DNA of 64,000 nt from Nannobrachium achirus (GCA_963921795.1 OY997640.1:51165468-51229467), one strand, 5' to 3'; numbered from the stretch's first letter, positions 16,136 to 29,582 are shown. Made by a program: numbers and translations. Notes: generated by a model from the letters alone, not told the origin.

Positions 16136-17810
16136 TTTAGGCCGGCTTTACACTGCCACTGAAATCTAGCCTGAATCAGATCTGAGTCACTTCAAAAGTG
16201 GAATCCGATTTTTTTTAAATAGTCTAAATCCAAACATGTCACATGCAGGTCACATGAAATCCGATTTTGAAAAACCACATCCAGAGGTGGTTTCAAATCA
16301 GATCTGAGGACATCTGACTCAGTCTGAAAGCAGTAACCACATCCACCCCATAGAGTTATACGCAAGTCACATGCAAGTCACATCAAACTGAGCGCGGAGC
16401 ACCGACGTCATTACAGAGCGCGACTTGATGGGCAATCCCGTTCATTTCAGTGAACGGATCATTTCGTTCACGTTCACGGTAATGATCCGTTCAAGAGATT
16501 GGTTCAAATGATTTGTTCATAGCACGATCGTCCCGTGAAAAAACAAATCGCGGGAGCGTTTTTATTACATCGCGAGTACAGCCCACCGTCGCGTCCTGTC
16601 TGCCGGCCGGGGCTATTAGGGGGAGGAGCGGGGGTGTGAACGAAAGTGTGAGCGACCCATTTCAGGGATTTGAACGAATCGTTCACGAGTCATGCTAATG
16701 ATTTGATTCTTATGAACAAATCACTCATGAACGACACATCACTTGCAATTATTACAGCGCATATTACAGTGGCAGTGCGCTGAGCACATGAGGAAAAACA
16801 AGAGAGGAGAGAGAAAACACGTGAGCTAAATAGATAAAACCAGAGAGAAGAGCGAAACACAAGAGTAAAGAAAAGAAGAGAGGAAAAACAATATTGTAAC
16901 GTGTGTTTGTGTTTGTTGTTGTCGCTTGTCTGTTATTTCCTGAACATAACCAAGGAAGATCAAAGAAGGAATGGACACCGACGTCATTTTAGGCTCCATG
17001 GCCATCCGCCATGACACTCTCTGTGGCAAAACTGGCACCGGAGGTTCTGTGAATAACATTGGAGTCTATGAGCGCCGGCTGGGACAGCTCATGAACAAAA
17101 AATAATTCTGAACGATAGAGACCTTTATAAAACACTCAGCTCAGGAATATAAAAGAAAACATGTCACACATTGTTTTGTGCTGTGTTGCTTTTCGGTGAG
17201 TACACTGTATAACATTATAGAGGCATCTAAAGAGCACAATTTACGTTTCTGAACTAGATAGTATCGCAAGACTCTCCACCATTCCCTGTCTGGAATCCAA
17301 ATCTCGCGATAGCTCCGAGACAGAAACAGCCGCCGCCGCTGTTTAGCTGCCTCAATAACATTATGTACCGTGCACATCGAAAAGCAAGTGATTGTAAAAA
17401 TACCTGTGATATGTCTTCTTTTATATTCCTGGAGCGATTATACAACAAAGGTCTCAATCGTTCAGAATTATTTTTTGTTCATGAGCTGTCCCAGCCGAAG
17501 CTCATAGACGCCAATGTTATTCATCGAGCTTCCGTTGCTAGTTCCGCCACCCAAAGTGTCATGGCGCATGGACCGTGGTGTGGGCGTGACTTATGGCGTC
17601 TTCTCCTTCTTTGAGCCTTCTTGAACATAACGTAACGTCATGACGCCGACGTCGTTACCACGGTAACCAAAGCAGATATGTAGACGCAGGGCAGCTTTGG
17701 GCTGCCGCTGTTAAAATCAGTCTGAACGCACAGATCCGATCTGGTCACTTGCAAATGCAGTGTGAAAAGTCGGGCCAAAAGATCAGATTTGAGAACCAAT
17801 CATATGTCGG
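16136..17810. mobile_element. Composite nested transposon region with a long foldback core
   Basis: The outer ends GGCCGGCTTTACACTGCC (16141) and, on the other strand, TTTTGGCCCGACTTTTCACACTG are loosely inverted and resemble a known fish hAT type. Inside, 16435-16735 is rich in GTTCA/TGAAC palindromes. From 16930 to 17640 there is a long inverted repeat, listed separately. No ORF shows transposase similarity. Confidence 0.45.
16930..17640. repeat. Long inverted repeat (foldback), about 290-bp arms
   Basis: Left arm words such as GGCTGGGACAGCTCATGAAC and AAAAAATAATTCTGAACGAT recur inverted at 17445-17525. Similarity continues outward (CGCCATGACACT) and inward (AGGAATATAAAAGAA; GCTTTTCG). The loop is about 120 bases, near 17225-17340. 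Confidence 0.7.
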
Positions 17811-17965
17811 CTATTTGAAAATAGCCAATCTACAAGCTCACAACGCGATGCGATGAGTTGTAGAACATTAACATTGTATGGGGGTCCCATTCATTTTCAG
17901 ATGGGGGTCTGCAGTCTACATATTAATCAGGGGGTCCTTGACATGAAAAAATTAGAAAGCAAGCC
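17811..17965. mobile_element. Half hairpin with hAT-like flank
   Basis: GAAAATAGCCAATCTACAAG and GCTCACAACGCGATGCGATG (17816-17860) are followed by GGGGGTCC words like those of the hAT families above. No ends were seen. Confidence 0.35.
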
Positions 17966-18488
17966 AAAATACGCAACTATACCAACATTTACAAGCGATA
18001 TTAAAGAAAAAACCAAGCCCAAGGTCGCATATAATAAGCAGACATGACAACGCTGCTTCCAATGGATTCTGATCAAACAGTGGATTCTGATCAAACATTT
18101 TTTTTTTCAGAAACAGCCCCGGCCTGTTGGTTTTCTATGCGTATTAATGGCCAGATGGACGGTTGCGTTGTAATCTGCTGTGCTTCCTGTTTACAGCCAG
18201 GCAGAGCTCCAAACATGGCAGCTCTAACAGCACCACCACCACAAATGAAATGCTGTGTTTGTTGTTGTTATTGAACACACATTTCAGGTAGCCTAAATAA
18301 CTGTACATCCAGAAATCACAAATCATTTTACTTGTTTACATTTGTGTTTAATTTACGGTGCCTGTATACATTGTTAAAACAACGTCTATGTTGTGGTGTG
18401 GCTACAGAGAGATTACAGTTCCTCATACACAGAGAATGAATTTAACTAGATATTCCGGGTTTTACAGTGTACTATAGTCTAATAGTCT

Positions 18489-18842
18489 AAGTGGTTCTCA
18501 ACCTTTTCAGGCCGCGACCCCCAAAATAATCACATTTGAACTGGGGACCCCCCACCCCGACGAGCAATAAAAGTTGAGGCATTACATTTTGTATTTTGTA
18601 TAACAAGGTTCTTTTGTGAAAATAGCCGATCTACATGCTCACAACGCCTCACGTTTGCGAGGCGTTGTGAGCATGTAGATCTGCTATTTTCACAATTTCT
18701 GTCACTGATATTAAAAGGTATTAAAAACTTACTGTCGAGTGAGAAAACAATGTTGCACATTAAGTTAATCATCTGGGGACCCGCACAAAATAATTTGGGG
18801 ACCCCCCTGGGGGTCCCCCGAGCCGCAGGTTGAGAACCACTG
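18489..18842. mobile_element. hAT-like element, AGTGGTTCTCAACC termini
   Basis: Left end AAGTGGTTCTCAACC and right end GGTTGAGAACCACTG form inverted termini typical of Charlie-type hAT elements. I found no clean target duplication. The centre is a near-perfect hairpin (18614-18695) with the arm variant ACATGCTC/GAGCATGT. Confidence 0.7.
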
Positions 18843-19398
18843 CTCCAATGTACCAACTGTTGGTCTAAGACCAACCATGTACACTACAGGCCGAGACATG
18901 TTTAGTGGAGCTAATTAGATCAGTTAGATTGTTCACTCCAGATTATGGCATCTGCCATTTCATTAGTTTAGACCTAATCCAGAAACAAGCTAAACACGAT
19001 TTGTAGCTCGCCCGCACCCCCCCCCCCCCCCACCCCCAGTCCCCCACCCCCTTCAACGGCCATGTTTCAAGCCATAGAATAACTTCAGTTGTGCTTAGAT
19101 TGCAGCGATGTGATTTTTCTGGGTCAAGTGAATAAACATTGGCAGCGTCTGGCATACTTTTCTCGAGTTGAGCAGCAGGCGAGGAGAGGGGGAAAAAAAA
19201 TACAAGGGAACAAAAATAAAATAAAAATAAAACAACTTTCTCCAAAACTTTGCCAGGGGAACCTGTTTCTGAACCCCCAAGCTTTGTGGCGTGGTGTGTG
19301 TAAAAAAAAAGAGAGAGAGAGAAGAAAAAAAAAGAGAAATGTGTTGAGCTCCAGCCTGACTGTTGAGTTTGAGAGAGAGGGAGAGAGGAGAGAGAGAG

Positions 19399-19854
19399 CA
19401 GGCATGTCGCACCAAATTCTGGGCCATGGGTACAAGGATTCACTCGCATTTTGTGCTTTAACTATAAAAAAAATAGCAGATATACAAGCTCACAGCGAGC
19501 TTGTAAGTCTTTGAATATTTCAAATCCTTCAAAGGTTTTTTGAAAAACCTATATTTCAATGTCAGTGGTGCTCAAACCTTTTCATGTGAAGGACCCCCAA
19601 AATGATATGTATTTGGCCACGGACCCCCATCTCAAAATATTTAGTTCCAGGGACCCCCCCCCCCAGAAGCAAAATTTGAGTTACAAAATGTTCGCTTAAT
19701 AAATACATATATTCAAAGATTTGCACACATTTTCACGACTTTTCAAAAATAGCTAAAGTATAAAATAATAATTCCAGGCCCCTCCCTCCGTGGGCCCTAG
19801 TAACTCAGTCCCACTCCCCCCCCCCCCCCCCCCCCCACCCTTGTGACGCCCCTG
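19399..19854. mobile_element. Non-autonomous hAT element, family CAGGGGYGTCGCACC, copy 2
   Basis: Same termini as the copies at 543 and 29591 (CAGGCATGTCGCACC and TTGTGACGCCCCTG). It sits in an AG repeat, so the flanking 8-bp AGAGAGAG duplication is compatible but not informative. It retains a shortened hairpin (about 19467-19507), the second one is lost, and a C-run precedes the right end. Confidence 0.75.
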
Positions 19855-21243
19855 AGAGAGAGAGAGAGAGAGAGGGATATGGGGGAATGGGGAGGTGGTG
19901 GCGGTTGTCGATAAAAATGTCACATTGGAATTGACACGTTGGCAGTCTCTCAAACAAAAGCCTTCCAGTGTCACTTCACTTTCCCTCTCTGTCGCTCACA
20001 TGAACTCATACTGTATACATTGTCACTGACTTGGGTGTTTTCTGCTCGCTGCACTTCCTTTCATCATTGTCTCCCCTTCCCTCCATCATGCCCTCACTCT
20101 TTTCTCCCTCGCCCCTCTCTTTCCCACAATCCTTGTCTTGCTCCCTCCTTCTCTTCCCCCCCCCCCCCCCCCCTCTCTCTCTCTGTAGCTCACATAACAG
20201 TGGGGATTTAAGGGCTTAAATGTCAGTCTTATGATATCAGTGTCATTCACATTAAGCCCTTTAAGTACAATATTATACGTACAGTGGCCACCACTAAATC
20301 CAATTAGCTACAACGAAGGCAGGATTTTCTTTTTTTGCTGTTGTTGCAAGCAATGGTTTATTAAACATTGTGTGCTGTTTGTTGGTGGGTGTTGACTGGT
20401 TCATTCTAGAGACCCTCTATTGAAAGCAGCTCACGACGTCTATGAAAAGTTTTAGTTGTACTGTATGGCTTTATATATTTCAGCTGCAGATGAACAGTCA
20501 ATGTACAGTACAGTACAACCCATACAGCCCTACTGTATAGAGCGGTCCAGGGATGACACATTGATGTAGGTGGAAGGAGGAAGGTAGCATCTCTCTGCTT
20601 CCCTCCACAAAAAGTCTATGGGATTTTTTTTTATTATTATTAGCCCAACTTGTTTCCAGGTTTTAGGAGGACTACAGATTTCAGCTGAATAAGCCAAAGC
20701 AAGGTCAAACGCAAAATGAAGCTCATGTTAATATATAGATATATTACATATCAGCAACAACATTAAAAGCAATAATAGTTTATTTACTGAAAAGGGGGGT
20801 GGGGGCGAGGGGCAGAGAATGCCACTGCCGTGGGGCTCCTTCCGTGGGGCTCACTGAGGGAGTGAGTAGTTTGACTCACTGGGGGCAAGCTAGTGTTTTT
20901 TTTTTTCAGATATTTTTGGGGGCTTTTTGGGCTTTTATTTATAGTTTTATAGAAACAGACAGGAAACAGGGAGAGCGTGATGGGGAGAGACAGGTCTGTC
21001 TGACTGGCCACTATCCTTTTTTCTTTTCGGTGTCTCCAATTCCCTCCAAGGTTACTTAACTGTAAATAATCTAAATAAAGACTAAACAAAATATGAAAAG
21101 GCAAACAAATGATCTATCATATATATAAAATAAGAATCTAAAGAACAAAGAAAACAGCATGCTGATGAGCGATGGACAGGAACGGAGAGGAACGGCGTCC
21201 ATCTCACCAACATGACAACATAACAGGAAATCCCTCTCCTCTC

Positions 21244-21676
21244 TATAGGGATGGGACGCTAAGAGATATTATCGTTTATCGTGATAGAAAATGCTCACAA
21301 TAATCGTATTATCGTGGAGATTTAATTCTTCGTGATATAGTCCTCTGTCATGCACTGGGTTCAATTCACCTTTTATTTGCCAAGCTGCATATCCGGTACC
21401 ACTTAAACCCTCTATAATTGGTAAAAGGTACTTATGATATACATACTTGATAGTCTTTTTTTTCACTCTCTATCAATTGTCTTTGCCAAAAAATAGCCGA
21501 TCTACAAGCTCACAACGCGTCGCGTTGCGACGCGTTGTGAGCTTGTAGATCTGCTATTTTTTGGCAAATGTTCTGCCCCAGGATAATGGATTGTGATTAT
21601 CGCAATAATATCGTAAATTGCGATTTCTTTTGTCACAATAATCATGATATGAAATGTTCATATCGTCCCATCCCTA
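21244..21676. mobile_element. TIR element, TAGGGATGGGACG family, copy 1
   Basis: Ends TAGGGATGGGACG and CGTCCCATCCCTA, with ATCG-rich subterminal sequence (TATCGTTTATCGTGATA). It is the same family as 32647-33013. CTCCTCTC occurs on both sides but in a CT-rich context. The centre is the longest hairpin in the window (21482-21568, about 41-bp arms with one mismatch). Confidence 0.75.
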
Positions 21677-22078
21677 CTCCTCTCCCTCTCACACTAGCAG
21701 AGAGGGGTCACTGAGCAAGGCACTTTCTGTGCGGTGATCCACAGCTTTCTCAGACAACGTTTCCTGAATAAAACAAGTCAGATAAATGAATATGATCAGG
21801 CATTAGGGTGCTGCTGGGGATAATATAGGACTGTACGATGGGGTTGGACTCTCAGACAGGAGCATAAGCAGTTGTTATTTCCTCCATTCACGCCAACTAA
21901 CCTCCAACCTTCCACCCAGCGTGCCACACAGGTGGGAACAAGACAGTGGAAGATTATTATTTTTTTGTTGGTAGAATCAAATATTAGTGGGCTGCATTGA
22001 TTCTTGTTCGACTCTCTCCATTGAGCTCAAGTTGCTTGCCAAAATTGTCTGGTCCGTCTCATCTCACTTTCTCTATAG

Positions 22079-22115
22079 CTCTCTCTCTCTCTGTCTCTCT
22101 CACGCACACGCACAC

Positions 22116-22184
<69 letters not shown>

Positions 22185-22187
22185 CAC
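22079..22187. repeat. (CT)n and (GCAC)n microsatellite
   Basis: CTCTCT then about 20 GCAC units (22110-22187). Confidence 0.95.
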
Positions 22188-23989
22188 AGCTTCTCTCCCA
22201 CTCCTCTCTGCAGCACAACTCAGTGTTTCTGTCTCCTCCATACAGAGCAGCCATCATAATACACCTCTTCCTCTCTCTGTAACTTCCTCCTGGGAGCTCG
22301 GTCACTGTCTTGACTAAAATGAGACGGCAAACAGAACAGAATTCATTGGCTAAGTGGAATTTAAATTGCTTGCATAACCGTTAGCATATTCAGGTGACAT
22401 TTGCTTTCACACGCTGTACAGTACAACCCTCCAGGAGGGCTAGTTTGTGCTTTTTAAAATCTCTACTTGGAATTGATAGGAGAAGAATATAATTTTCTCG
22501 GAATTGGCCTTCTGTGGAAATGTGGAAACAGTCTCCTTGAGTGGCAAGGAGACTGTTAGGACGGAATCCTGCCAAAGTCCTCTCTCCTGCACTGTGTCTC
22601 TGTTTTATGGAGATAAAAAAATATGTATATATACAACAGGGAGCGGTCTGCCCTCACTCCATTTATAGAACAAACACAGCATTATCGCAGAATAATCAGA
22701 AGAATAATATACAGGTCAAAAACCAGCCCTCGTTGGAACGGTGGACGGTGGCTGTCTTGGCTCAGAAATGTCCTCTGAATACAGTGCGTCGGACTGATGC
22801 ATTATGGGTGTCAAGGTCTCCCAAGTCCCTGGCACGGGGCCCGTCGGTGCTAAAGACAGGAAGGACAGTAGACTCTGTTTGCATTACCTTCTCCACTCCA
22901 CTGCTGCCCTTCAGGCATCTACTGTACAGACCATTTCCCTTCTCTGTTTGTCTAAAGTGCATACAGTGTTTACTGCCGTTATCTTGGTGCTGCGCAGGCA
23001 CCACATGGCTGCTGTATTGAGTGAACATCAGAATGTCACATAATAATGTGCAGCTTGTGCACGACTACACCACACTACACAAACACTACAACAAATCTGC
23101 TGCAACCGCAGGGGGTCGATTTGTAATGGCCTTAAATCTCGTTAAAGACAAATGCAATGAGTCGTATGCGCAGACGGCACAGACAAATGGCCTTGTTCCA
23201 TCTTTAAAGACATGCATCTTAAGTTATTACTGATGGCAGAACGTATTCCATGGTTAACCTTTTCCTTCGACAGTATACAGCATAATGCAAAGAAAAGAGG
23301 GGGACATTTCTGTGCTGTTGCTTGATGTTATGGTATTGGCCTTAATTGGCATAATGAAGACATTTGCTAGAAAATGTGAGATGATGTACATTAAATGTGG
23401 TGCTGTACCTATGGATAGGGAGCCTGGACACACCCACTTCCTCACCCCTTATCTGTTTTATTTAATTTGACTAGCTCCTGTCTTCTTTCCCTCTCTTCTC
23501 AGCTCTGCTTCTTTCTTCCTTTCTGTTCCATTTCATCACACAGTGCTATTCACTTTTCTTTTTCACTTCATTTACACATGCCATCACAGATCTATCGGAA
23601 TAGTTTTAATTAAGAGAAGTAAAATAGTGCTGGCTAATCTCAACCTTGTTTCAAATTGCAACGCTTTTTTCTCATTCCACATCCTGAAATATTGATGTAA
23701 ATCAACAACTTCTATAGCACATATTAATTAGTCATCGCACAGCGCTGCCATGTCATTTTGCATTCTTGCACGAATTACACACAAAAACGGTTCTTGTCTT
23801 CTGCGTGTGGGCGTGCCAGGAGTGGCTCAGACGGATCAAATCAACCCCCCCCCCCCCCCCAGTCCCTCTGGGAATACAGTCAAATCCTCAGTGTTAATTC
23901 ATCCAGTTATAACTCGAGTGTAAAAATGTGGGTCAATTTGGTTACATCTGTACTCTCGCAGGGTTCAATCATGAGCACTGAGGATTTTA

Positions 23990-24496
23990 CTGCGTATTAG
24001 GGCATTCACGAATAGTGATTTTTAGTATTCAAATTATTCAACCTCAAAGTATTCGAATAATCGAATATTCGACAGGACTGGCCAAACTGTCAAATATTAA
24101 GTAAGCCAGAGGCGAACATTGTGAAAATAGCCGATCTACATGCTCACAGCGCCTCGCAAATTTATCTGCGGAACCGAGTCACATTAAATGTAATAGCTAA
24201 AATTCCAAGTGCTTGTCAGGGTGGGGGTCCCCAGTTCAAATATGTTTATTCTGGGGGTCACAGCCTAAAAAGGTTTGAGAACCCCTGGTATAGAGCATTA
24301 ACAAATTCATCCACCAGGGGCATTGACAACTCATTCTTATGACTTCCTATCTCGCCAAGCTTTATGAACTATATATTTTTAAAGAGAAAACAATAGAAAC
24401 ATAAAAATAAGCGAATATTCGACTTTGGTGAACAACGTCGAATAGTGACTTTGATATTCGAATATTCGAATATTTGGTGAATGCCCTACTGTGTAT
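23990..24496. mobile_element. hAT-like element, TAGGGCATTCACGAATA termini
   Basis: Ends TAGGGCATTCACGAATAGTG (23998) and TATTTGGTGAATGCCCTA (24488). Flanks CTGCGTAT and CTGTGTAT match at 7 of 8 bases. The subterminal regions are rich in ATTCGAAT. A nested fragment (about 24115-24292) carries a half hairpin and a TTTGAGAACCCCTGG end of another hAT family. Confidence 0.68.
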
Positions 24497-25131
24497 ACAG
24501 TAGAAACAGTGGTGCTGCTCCGACCAGGTTGAATAGCTGAATAAAATGCTTGCTTTAAATCGGAGACAAATGACCTTTCATCAACGTTATCCCGCCTCTA
24601 ACCAATGAGGTGTGAGGAGAGAAGAGTTGACAGGTTTGAATGTCCTTCAGTCTCTGTACTGTATCATTACCCGTCTCTCAAAATAGACTGGAGAGCTCCA
24701 AAAAAAGAAATCCTTAGTCATACATTCGCTCTCCTCTGAAAGAGTTTTTTAAAGTCCCACTGTCCACTGTAACAGTGGCGGTACCGTACGGTGCAGGCGA
24801 GTTTAACCCCTTTGTGTTGACCGAGTCCAGGGTCATATTAGATTCAGACCTAAGCAGTCAGGCATTGAATCTTCTTTAACTGGCAGTGGGTTGACAGAAT
24901 GATTATACAGTACAGAAGGCTGAAATACACGTAATAAAAGGCTTCTGCAACATTCTGATGTTATCTGAGAATCTGTGAATGGGGTTCGCGAGTTTAGAAA
25001 CTCTACGCTTGCTAAGGGAAAACCATGCCCCGCACTCATTTTTGAAGCTTGTGATTGGCTGAACCGGAGGTAGGGAGCGCTCCATTGTAGTCACTTGGAC
25101 CGCGGCAGAGGTGCACCAAAACCTAAACAAA

Positions 25132-25193
25132 TCCTAACCCTAACCCTAACCCTAAACCCAACTCTAACACTAACCCTAACCCTAACCCTAACC
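25132..25193. repeat. Interstitial telomere-like repeat (CCCTAA)n
   Basis: About ten CCCTAA units with a few variants (AACCCAACTCTAACACTAA). Confidence 0.85.
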
Positions 25194-25693
25194 TTAAAGG
25201 GATATTCCACTTTCAACAGGGAGCAGTGGTAGGGCTTCTCTCCACATACACACCCATTGTAACTTCAAACTTCATTTTAACCATGATAGACTCATTTTAC
25301 CTTCCTAATACGTGAGCAGGCCGTGTTTTTTTGATAACTTTTTTCATTTATTTTTAATAATTATTTGGAAAAATGGAAAAAATTAAATAAAAATGTTTTT
25401 TTTATTAAAAATAAATGAAAAATGTTATCGAAAAAACACGGCCTGCTCACATATTAGGAGGGTAGTATGAGTCACCAGAAAAAATAATGTGTGTTTTTAA
25501 TGAATCTCATGGTTAAAATGAAGTTTGAAGTTACAATGGGTGTGTGTGGGGAGAGGCCCTGGGCCTGGTAACATTTACATCAAATATCTAAATATTCAAT
25601 CAAGCTAATTAAAAACTGTTCAGGGTGTTCATAAAAGCCTGATTAGATGATAAAATTACCAAAAGTTTTTTTGAAAGTGAAATACCCCTTTAA
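25194..25693. mobile_element. TTAA-bounded foldback MITE
   Basis: Ends TTAAAGGGATATTCCACTTT and AAAGTGAAATACCCCTTTAA. Much of the interior is also inverted (TTAACCATGA/TCATGGTTAA; GAGCAGGCCGTG/CACGGCCTGCTC). The TTAA at each edge suggests a piggyBac-like target duplication. Confidence 0.6.
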
Positions 25694-26048
25694 CCTCAGT
25701 AAAACTAACCTGCCGACGCTGGTGAGTAGCTAACCTGCCGACGCTGTTGAAAACGAGCGCTCCTTCCCTTAGCAAGTGTAGAGTTTCTAAACTCGCATGG
25801 GGTTCATGTGTATGTGGTCATAAGTGCATATGACCAGAGGTTTCCTCCCTTGTTTGACCTCTGACCTCTTGTTTGAAGAAGCCCAACCTTTTTACTGCAT
25901 CATCCCATGGCTCACACCAAAACAAAGCTGACCTCTATATGGGCTGAATACTGCTTTACTGCAAACAGTTGTTAACGCTCAACAAGAGACTTGAAGTGGA
26001 TGTTAGCCACCGCCATATCAATTAACCCATATATCAAGTTAACAGCTG

Positions 26049-26049
26049 C

Positions 26050-26127
<78 letters not shown>

Positions 26128-26261
26128 GCGTGCATGCATGCCTGCGTGCGTGCGTGCGTGCGTGCATGCATGCCTGCCTGTGGGTGTATATGTGTGTGTG
26201 CTCAAGAGGGAGACACTATGCATAGATGTAAGCATGTTATGGCTGTGTGTGTGTGACTATT

Positions 26262-26345
<84 letters not shown>

Positions 26346-26435
26346 TGTCTGTCTGTGTGTGTGTGCATGCCTCTGCGTGTCTGCGTACAGTATGTGTGTG
26401 CATGTGTGCATGTGTGCGTGTGAGTTTGGGTGTGT
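26049..26435. repeat. Two (GT)n(GTGC)n arrays
   Basis: GT then GCGT units at 26049-26165, and again at 26264-26345, with GTGT/GCAT-rich DNA between and after. Confidence 0.95.
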
Positions 26436-26749
26436 GTTTCTGCCTGTCACATAGAAAAGCGCAGAGGGACCAAAACCGCAGAGAAACCACTGTCCACCAA
26501 GGGGGAATAACTACATCATAGAGCCCACAGATGTTTGTTAAATACCACAAAATGGGTTGCTGGGTCCAAACCAAGTCGTTCTGTCCCAAATCCCCAGTCT
26601 GCTGTCTGAACCGTGTCGAGTCAGGGTATCATCCAAGCAGAGCCTGATCAATACTGAGCACATGACAACAAGATGTGACTCTAATATGGATGTGTCCCGG
26701 TGACTCAACCCGTTATTGTTCTGACCACACAACCACAGCCCCTAAACAG

Positions 26750-26995
26750 CACCACACGCACACACGCACACACGCACGCAGCACACACGCGCGCATGCAC
26801 GCACACACACGCACACACACGCACGCACACACACACACAGGCCTGTAAGTGCCAGGCTCAGTGGAATAATTAGCATACCAAAACCATTGAAACACAAAGA
26901 GATGCATTCATCAAGATTCATTTTTTTCCCTTTTAATCACAGGAAATAAGCTTAAAGCTGAAAACTGTGTATAGTGTAGAGATAGGCAGAGACCA

Positions 26996-27073
<78 letters not shown>

Positions 27074-27080
27074 TGTGACT
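26750..27080. repeat. CA- and GT-type microsatellites
   Basis: ACGC/ACAC-rich 26752-26840 and GT repeats 27000-27073. The intervening 160 bases show nothing. Confidence 0.9.
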
Positions 27081-27414
27081 GTGTGTATTTGTGTGTGTGC
27101 ACATGCGTACCTTTGTGAACTGGAGTAGCAAGCAGAGGAATAGAGAGAGTGTTTGGGAGGTCAGAGTGGTGAAACACGATAGAGCATTTGAATCAGCATT
27201 TCATTTAACCATGTGTGTACACCTGGGCGTGCGCTGCCTCCTGTACACGGCAAAAGTGTTTTAATTTGATTAAATCACATTCCAAATGGTTCAATTATCT
27301 TGGAAGTTGTGACTGTGTGTAGTTAGACAGTGTGCACACCAAGCCATGTTTCCAACGTCAGCCCTAACGCATCGAATCGTAATATCTGCTATTTTGGCAC
27401 AGGACACTGTCATA

Positions 27415-27626
27415 TCGTCGTTGTCGCGTGAAAACCTTGTATGTCCAAAACCATTTGTTTTGCATTTATCATGTTAAAAATTATTTAAACTAGTGAAAAC
27501 AGCCGAGATCGGCTGATTTCACTACTTTTGTGCGACGGCCTTGTACGATGAAGCAGGGCTTTACTTTGCGAAAGAATGTGCAAATTTGAAACTTAGAGAT
27601 ACGAGGTTTCCACCCGACAACGACGA
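27415..27626. mobile_element. TA-flanked MITE, family GAAACCTTGTA, copy 3
   Basis: Ends TCGTCGTTGTCGCGTGAAAACC and GGTTTCCACCCGACAACGACGA, bounded by TA on both sides (27413-27414, 27627-27628). Inverted similarity extends a few bases outward (CTGTCA/TGACAG). The hairpin is reduced to TAGTGAAAACAGCCGA and its complement (27491-27524). Confidence 0.68.
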
Positions 27627-27628
27627 TA

Positions 27629-28842
27629 TGACAGAGTATAAATCAGGCTTTAACCTCCCTCGTGACCTTTTGCAGCCTTGGACAGAAAAGAGAGTTTACA
27701 AACAACTAATGTTCTTCACACTTATACCAAGTTCTATTTGTGCAATCTTGCAATTTGTCATTACTTTAACAATGTGAGTGTGTGTGCACAGTACACACAG
27801 ACACACACATGCATGCACGGATTGCACGCATGTCGCACACACATATTAACTTTTGAATAATGACTCCTGCATGGACTCTGGAACACTTATAGACTAGCCT
27901 CGGAAACCCAGGCTTATTTTGGCGATCGGAAAGAAAAATAAAGCCTGGGCAAGCCCCCCTATAACTGTGCTGGTTCATGACATTTTAATTGTATATAAAT
28001 GTAGCCGTTCAGATATCTTATTTTACATCAGTATTGTTCATGTGAAGTGTTTTGTTTAGGCTTATCCATTATAATTATAAAATCGCTATGATTTATCACT
28101 TGTTTTCCACCGCGGATCACTTCCTCATTTACTCAAAGCGGACAGCAGCAGGAGTCATGTCCCCCTTCGCGTCATTTCGAGACGTCGGAGGACCCGGCGA
28201 GATCTGACATATAGACTACTTGGATGTCTATCGACAATCTTTAACTCAAGCCTGTTGAGAATAACTGTTGAGAAACTGTACTTACAGTATATTCACTCAT
28301 AGCCTGTTGATTGATATACTATACATAAACGTTCATATATTCACTGGTGACAGACGTACCATATAGCGATAGATGCATATTCGGTACCAAGGGCCAGCAA
28401 CTCAATATTTTGTATGTTTATTAGTGTGGTTGCCTGAAGGGAAATAAATTGTGACATCAACTTTATGCAGCTTCCTCATTGGCTAAAAGCAGTTTTTGCT
28501 GTTTCCTCATTGGCTAAACATTTCTCCATAAACTTGGTGACGTATGCCCACATGCAAAAAAGGCAACCACACTTGCAATTTCCCAGAATTGCACATTTCG
28601 AGTTTTTATTTATCTTGGTTGGTTTGTTTCTTGACTTTCTTCTTACCTGTCCCTCTCCTGTGTTTCATTCTGACTGCTGCTATGACAACTGAATTTCCCC
28701 TCAAGTATCAATCAAGATTTATCTTCAATGCACATGCATGCATGCACACATATACTATGCTTGTGAACAAACACAGACACACACACATGCTTGTGTGCAT
28801 GTACTTGCGCGCACGCACGCACACACACACACACACACGCAC

Positions 28843-28874
<32 letters not shown>

Positions 28875-29582
28875 TTATTAACAGGTCTTCGCTCTCTGCA
28901 GTATGGTGATTTTCTCCTGCTGAGTTCCTGGCATCTCTCCAGTAAAATCACTAAGGGGAAATCACTTCTTCAACACTGGTGAGTGATTGGCCTGTTGTTC
29001 TGTCATAAGAGATGAACTGAACATAGCACTTTGTTCCCAGAGAAAGAATGCCACGTCGTCAGTAGAGCATGGCTAATATACCAACGTAGGAAGAGAACTC
29101 TAATGATCGGATGTTAGACCGAGAGCAGGGAAGAAAAATACAAAAAAAATCTTCTAAACTAAATTAAGTGCTATAACCACCACTTGAAATAAAATGAAAT
29201 CAACAGCATATCTACGGTCACACTGTACTTTTCGCTTACAGAACAACAACAACAGCAAGCCATTTAATATTCCTCGAAAAAATCTATACCAACTTCTATA
29301 TCCAATCTCTATTCTGTGTGTTTGACTATAACCAATGCCTCGTGCAAGGTTGTGTAGCATTCAGCGCGACTAATCAATACCGCATACAGGTTACGAACAT
29401 CTGACCCTGCAGGACAGTTATTGTTGCTTGGTCACAGTGTTTGTGACCTCCAACAGCGTCAGGCTTTGTAAGTGGAACCTCGGCTAGATCTGCCGTCTCC
29501 ATGGCAGCTATAGCCGTGCTTTCCTGCTCTCCCGCGAAGGGTTAAGGAAGCAGCAGGTCACTGGGTTCAGCGCGCAGCGCTA
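27629..29582. other. No gene seen
   Basis: Mixed DNA apart from the CA repeat at 28.8 kb. The stretches 24497-24979, 25807-26048 and 27081-27412 are also empty, as are 30113-30717 and 31069-31422. Confidence 0.5.
28808..28875. repeat. (GCAC)n(CA)n microsatellite
   Basis: A short GCAC tract then CA units with two interruptions. Confidence 0.9.

Larger units (their letters stand above)
19855..23989. other. No gene seen outside the listed elements
   Basis: 19855-21243 is pyrimidine-rich, then mixed. 21677-22078 and 22188-23989 are unique-looking; 23560-23770 has TTTTAATTAAGAG and CATATTAATTAGTC words and could be conserved noncoding DNA. The stretch 18843-19398 is also empty. Confidence 0.4.
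24980..25806. repeat. Foldback region with nested TTAA element and telomere-like tract
   Basis: GCGAGTTTAGAAACTCTAC then GCTTGCTAAGGGAA (24988-25020) is inverted at 25764-25796 with one or two changes. Between the arms lie CCCTAA repeats (about 25132-25193) and the TTAA-bounded element 25194-25693. Confidence 0.65.

Noticed and set aside
20920..21050. SINE relic (TTATAGAAACAGACAGGAAACAG)
   Set aside because: It resembles the body of the SINE at 5.5 kb but lacks promoter boxes and ends. The evidence is too weak to annotate.
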